Both the position numbers and the translations under genes were made by a program. The notes beneath the pieces were generated by a model. The model searched no databases. It had not been told where the DNA came from and was given only the letters and a program-made list of their open reading frames with translations. From positions 115,001 through 179,000 of the forward strand of contig JAOTOM010004133.1 of assembly GCA_034440615.1 (NCBI GenBank): 64,000 nucleotides of DNA, given 5' to 3'. Positions 59,770 to 64,000 of the stretch are shown in pieces. The stretch is from Ashinkailepas kermadecensis (lineage: Eukaryota; Arthropoda; Thecostraca; Neolepadidae). Position 1 is the stretch's first letter, and each line of letters begins with the position of its first letter.

Positions 59770-62165
59770 GCTCTCAAGCGGTTATGAACTCCGGCTAGTT
59801 ATAAAATCGAGCGCATTCACATGTAGTTTCTCTTGCAAATTTGACAACTTCCGTTGAACCATTAAGAGGAAAGCGGACGACTTAAAAAAAAACGTTCTAT
59901 ATTTATATATACGGAACAGCAATGTGGCAGCGTAAATTAAAAACCGGCAACGAGAGCGCCGTCGGAGCGGGTTATGACGGATTTCGCGGGGGAGCTCCCG
60001 GTCATGTAGGATATGAGTGTCTGCTATCACACGGCTGCAAACGAAAAGAGATTTGCTTTTCCTATTCCGATTACACTCAATTATTGTACACCAACCGGAC
60101 CTTCGACACCTTTGATATTATTTCGATATCTCAACTTTCTGATACCGTACGGGAAGCCACGTCGAATGACACCCACGTAATGCAAATTAAAGCCAGAGCG
60201 ACGAAACGCGAAGACTTCGAAAATTCAATCTAACCTTTGACCTTGAAGTTTGACCTGACATATACCGCTTTGAAATGCTACTCGAAGGTTGCCCACGGGC
60301 TATCTCTTATACGAAATGTGGACGAAGAAGACGTCTTTTGAAGAAGACGAAGAAACGCTGGGCGACAGAAGAAATGAGTTTGACCTTGAAAATTAATATG
60401 ACTTCTGAGCAGTGTGCTAGAGTACCTTACGGCACGTCGAATGACCCCCACGTTATGACAATCGAAGCCATAGCGACGAGGCGCGATGACTTCAAACAAA
60501 TTTAAGCTAGCCTTTAATATTGTGGTTTGACATTGACATGTCCTGGTTTGAAATGTTACTCGAGGGTTACCACGGGCTATTGCTTGATACCGGATGTGGC
60601 TAGCTAAAGGCGAAGAAAAATGCGAGGCGACCGAGAAAAGAAATCGGTTTGACCTTTGACCTTCGACATTAGTTTGATATATTATCTTTGTAATACGGCA
60701 CAACAAGCCACGTCGAATGAAACCCAATTGGTGCAAATTGAACCCATTGCGACAAATCGCGAGTACTTTAAAAAAAAATCAAAATAGCTTTGAGGTTTGA
60801 CCTTGACATATCCCAGTTTCAAAATGTTACTCGAGGGTTCACCATGGGCTATCGCTTCATAGTGGATCTGGGTAGGCTTGGGCGAGAACAAAAAAATGCG
60901 AGGCGACCGAAGAAATCAGCTTGACTTTTGAACGTGGAGATTATTTCGAATTCTCAACTTTCTGATGCCGCACAACAACCGACGTCGAATGACATCCATT
61001 TCCTGCAAATTGAAGCCATTGCAGCGAAACGCGAAGTCATTGACGAACTCAGCCAAACCTTTGACCTTGACATGTTCCGGTTTGAAATGTTGCTCGAGTG
61101 TTCACCACAGGCTATCGCTTGATACCAGATTTCGGTAGGTTTGAGCGAAAACGAAAAATGCGAGGGGAGCGAAGGATCAGCTGGACATTTGACTTTGAAA
61201 AATAATTCGATTACCCAACTTTTGGATAACGCATAACAATTCACGTCGCATGACACCCATTCGATGGAAATTAAAGCGATAGTGACCGAACCACGCGTTC
61301 GGTCGCTATCGCTTCAATATCGCCATCAAATAAATCAAGCTAACTGTTCACCTTGAGGTTTGACCTTGACATGTTCCGGTTTGAAATGTTACACTTGGGT
61401 TCACCATAGGCTATCGCTTGATATCCGATTTAGGCAGGTTTGGGTAAAAACGAGAAAAATGCAAGGCGACCGAAGAAACCAGTTTGCGTTGGGCCTTGAC
61501 CGTTAAGGTGGTCATGTGAGACCTATGTAGTTGCTTCCAGCGTGTTCAGTGCAGGCAGAAGCATTTGTGGTCATTGATTCGAAGGATCATAAACCCGTCG
61601 CTGAGAGCCAATGTCAATACAAATATGCCTCTGGCGAACTCGTCGCTGAATACGGATACGAATACGTTACCTTGACGTACCTACGTGTCCGAGACGCCCC
61701 TCCGTGGTTTTGAAGATGCCCAAGGACACACAGTCACGTTTGTTCAAGATATATCGGTATATGCACAGGGGAAGGGAAATTAAGACGTATAAAGCCTTGC
61801 GATTATGCAAATTTGGCGCCTTGCAAAGCACAATTTTCCACCACAGGAAATCACAAGATGGTCAAGGTTCATGTTATTCAAGAATGGCCTGGATGCAGAA
61901 ATTTCTAACGCTAGCTGAATTACCACTCGGATATTTTTGACGACATATAACCTGTGAAGCCCGTTGATTGGCTAGATCGGCTTCTAGTATATTTGTTGAT
62001 TCTCTTGCGTATACATTTTCACTTTATAAATGAGGAAGTATAATTTTGCGGTGAGCATACACAAGTATTTTAGTAGCTGAGGTTTGGCGGGGTACATGAA
62101 AGAAACTGAGGGAGACAATTCTCCACTTTTAAAAGAAATTGGGGGACATGCCCCTCCCCCCCTCC
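59770..62165 (+). repeat. Dispersed repeat R2, copy 2
   Basis: Colinear with 46551-48950 at moderate divergence, with the same internal repeats of about 215-230 bp between about 60110 and 61510. The same downstream unique part follows (GTTGCTTCCAGCGTGTTCAG, AAGACGTATAAAGCCTTGCG, GAAGCCCGTTGATTGGCTA). No protein recognised. Confidence 0.85.
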
Positions 62166-62169
62166 ACAG

Positions 62170-62313
62170 AGAGTACACCCACGGGTGGGAGTCTGCAATG
62201 TCAAGGTGGGCCCTGTGTGAAATTACGGTGGAAGTTTATTGGATGTGAAGTTGGGAGTCTGTGCAACGTCAAAGTGGGACTTGTGGGGAAGTACGGTGGG
62301 AGTCTATTGGATG
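62170..62313 (+). repeat. Short tandem repeat, about 50-75 bp, flanking the MITE
   Basis: GGTGGGAGTCTGCAATGTCA, AGGTGGG recurs as TTGGGAGTCTGTGCAACGTC and again after the MITE at about 62800-62890 (GGTGGGAGTCTATGCAATGT). The MITE sits inside it. Confidence 0.7.
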
Positions 62314-62790
62314 CAGTGATAAATTATTCGTGAAATAGGGTGGAATATACCACTTTCTGAACACTCAATCGACATCCTTCTCCAAGTAGTACCGACATTC
62401 TGCTTCTTGATGCGTGCTTATGAAGTCTGCGTCTCCTTTCTAACAGTTTCTGGTTCATAAGCACCATGCTCATGCTCTCGATAAGGTACTGTGCTACACG
62501 AACATTTCTCAACGCGATTTCAGGTAAATGAATTGCCGACAATGTGATATGGCATACAAAACCAGTTTATTGCAAGGTATTTTTATCGTTATCCAGAATA
62601 TAGCTCTTCCTAAAATATGAGTATCAAAACCAATGATAAAGGTACAGTCATAAGTACGACATTTGCTCAAGTTTGTGTCTGAAAGACATAAAAATCACTT
62701 TAAAAGACACTAATTACATGAAAAAAAATAGACATCCTACTGTGCTCGTTTTGACATCTCACACCAACGAAAAACCATTATTTAACCCTG
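62314..62790. mobile_element. hAT-type MITE, copy with clear 8-bp target duplication
   Basis: CAGTGATAAATTATTCGTGA, AATAGGGTGGAATATACCAC at the left; ACGAAAAACCATTATTTAAC, CCTG at the right. ATTGGATG flanks it at 62306-62313 and 62791-62798. 477 bp, non-coding. Confidence 0.85.
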
Positions 62791-62904
62791 ATTGGATGTG
62801 AAGGTGGGAGTCTATGCAATGTCAAGGTGGGGCCTGTGGGGAATTACGGTGCGAGTCTATTTGATATGAAGGTGAGAGTTTGCGTGGGAATTAAAGGCGG
62901 GAAG

Positions 62905-64000
62905 CTGTGTGGTACATCGCCCTGATTCGTTCAATCCTGGAATACAATGCGTTTACCTTCGATCATATATCTCCAACACTCACCAAATCACTAGAATGCA
63001 TACAAAATCACGCACTCCGCCTCATCACCGGAGCACACGACACCACACCTACCACCAGTCTCCGGGGTGAGGCCAATCTCCCTAGCCTACAACACCGCAG
63101 AACACTACAACTCGTCAGATACCACTTCAGGACAACAACAACACAGCTAAATCACCCCTCCAATGTCGCATGGTCTAAACCCCCGGTTCGGCGCTCCAAA
63201 AACAAAAATAAATACAGCATTGCTATTCACTTGAAGCAGGTTCTCAAATCCACCCTCAAATCCCCTGACCGAGTTTTCCCATTTCTCCCATTCTGGCACA
63301 TGAAACACCCAGACTTGAGTATCTTTTTAGGCACAATAAATCCTACTCACCCCTATCGACGTTGAAGTCAATTTTTTTTAATATCAAGAGGCCCACCCAC
63401 AACACACTTTCTTTTACACTGACGGCTCCCGTACCAGCAATGGTACGGGCGCCGCCTGGTGCGGTGGGCCCGACACTGGCCAAACCAAATTAACACGTTA
63501 TCATTCGGTATACACAGCATAATTAGTCGCCATACTCACTTTCCTCCAACACATCATTGCACAACACATCACTCCCCTACTACAATCTGCACTGACTCAC
63601 GATCCTCCGTGGACGCCCTCGCGGCCATACACAACACCACGCACCCCACACTCCACGCCATCCGACACCTCTACAATGACAACCACGCACGCCTTCAGCT
63701 CACTCTCCTCTGGATCCCCGGACATAGGGGTATCCCGGGGAACGATCGAGCGGAGGTCTGGCCCGAACGGCGATCGACCTGCCCCCGAATGAGAGAGTTG
63801 CGGTACCACCCGGGGATCTCCTAGCCCTGACCAATAGCCTATTTAAGAAATATATCCAGAACTGTTGGTCACACAACACCACACACCTACACACTATCAA
63901 GCCCATACTCTCCAACTGGCCCTCTTGGAACCAACACTCCCGTTTGAACGAGGTGATGCTCGCCAGACTTCGCCTCGAACACACCAGACTGAAACACAAT
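62905..64000 (+). mobile_element. I-clade LINE, 3' part with RNase H, broken and cut by the window end
   Basis: End of RT: YIALIRSILEYNAFTFDHIS, LECIQNHALRLITGAHDTTP, LPSLQHRRTLQLVRYHF (62907-63130). RNase H then reads YTDGSRTSNGTGAAWC (63418-63460), CTDSRSSVDALAAI (63588-63630) and LLWIPGHRGIPGNDRAE (63705-63755), giving the catalytic D, E/D, D and H. The frame shifts near 63520 and 63755. A C-terminal region (LFKKYIQNCW, MLARLRLEHTRLKHN) reaches the window end. An RNase H after RT is the mark of I-type LINEs. Confidence 0.85.

Overview
This is eukaryotic (animal) genomic DNA. It holds two spliced host genes on the + strand, buried in transposable elements and an unusually dense set of minisatellites. 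The organism cannot be named from sequence alone. The transposon set (CR1-type LINE with an esterase-like ORF1, I-type LINE with RNase H, Penelope-like element, env-bearing Gypsy element, hAT-type MITEs, two tRNA-derived SINE families) and the GC-rich host exons fit an invertebrate, possibly a marine arthropod; that is a guess.

Host gene 1 (about 4131-28186) is a USF-family bHLH-leucine-zipper transcription factor. Four exons are visible: 4131-4222, 18710-18916, 22159-22367 and 27959-28186, with matching splice phases at every junction and a stop at 28184-28186. The first exon or exons lie before the window or were not found. Host gene 2 (about 45749 to beyond 54261) is a proline/hydroxyproline dehydrogenase, closest to PRODH2. 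Five exons are visible: 45749-46015, 50222-50403, 51701-51987, 53445-53557 and 54154-54261, again phase-consistent. Its 3' exons, with the rest of the catalytic barrel, are outside the window or not recognisable.

Layout: 1-4130, CR1 relic plus a minisatellite full of CACGTG E-boxes, split by a hAT-type MITE, running to the USF exon at 4131; 4.2-18.7 kb, one large USF intron with a SINE, a 29-bp GATA/CCAAT array, a broken LINE, an older repeat family (here R1), a degenerate minisatellite, and a near-complete CR1 LINE nested inside an R1 copy; 18.7-28.2 kb, USF exons 2-4 with minisatellites in each intron; 28.2-33 kb, 66-bp and 33-bp arrays; 33-40.6 kb, a decayed Gypsy-like element on the - strand with gag, pol and env relics; 41.3-43.9 kb, a broken LINE; 43.9-45.4 kb, a second 33-bp array and an 82-bp palindromic array just upstream of PRODH2; 45.7-54.3 kb, PRODH2 exons; 54.7-64 kb, a Penelope-like element nested in a MITE, a second copy of a 2.4-kb dispersed repeat, another MITE with an 8-bp target duplication, and an I-type LINE cut by the window end.

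Most striking: several tandem arrays are built from the exon-intron junction they touch. The USF exon 2 donor is amplified as a 42-bp (14-codon) unit, and three PRODH2 acceptors are duplicated or amplified. The gene for an E-box-binding factor also carries about 2.9 kb of tandem CACGTG E-boxes in its own intron. Three insertions of 35-45 nt consist only of a LINE 3' tail between target-site duplications.
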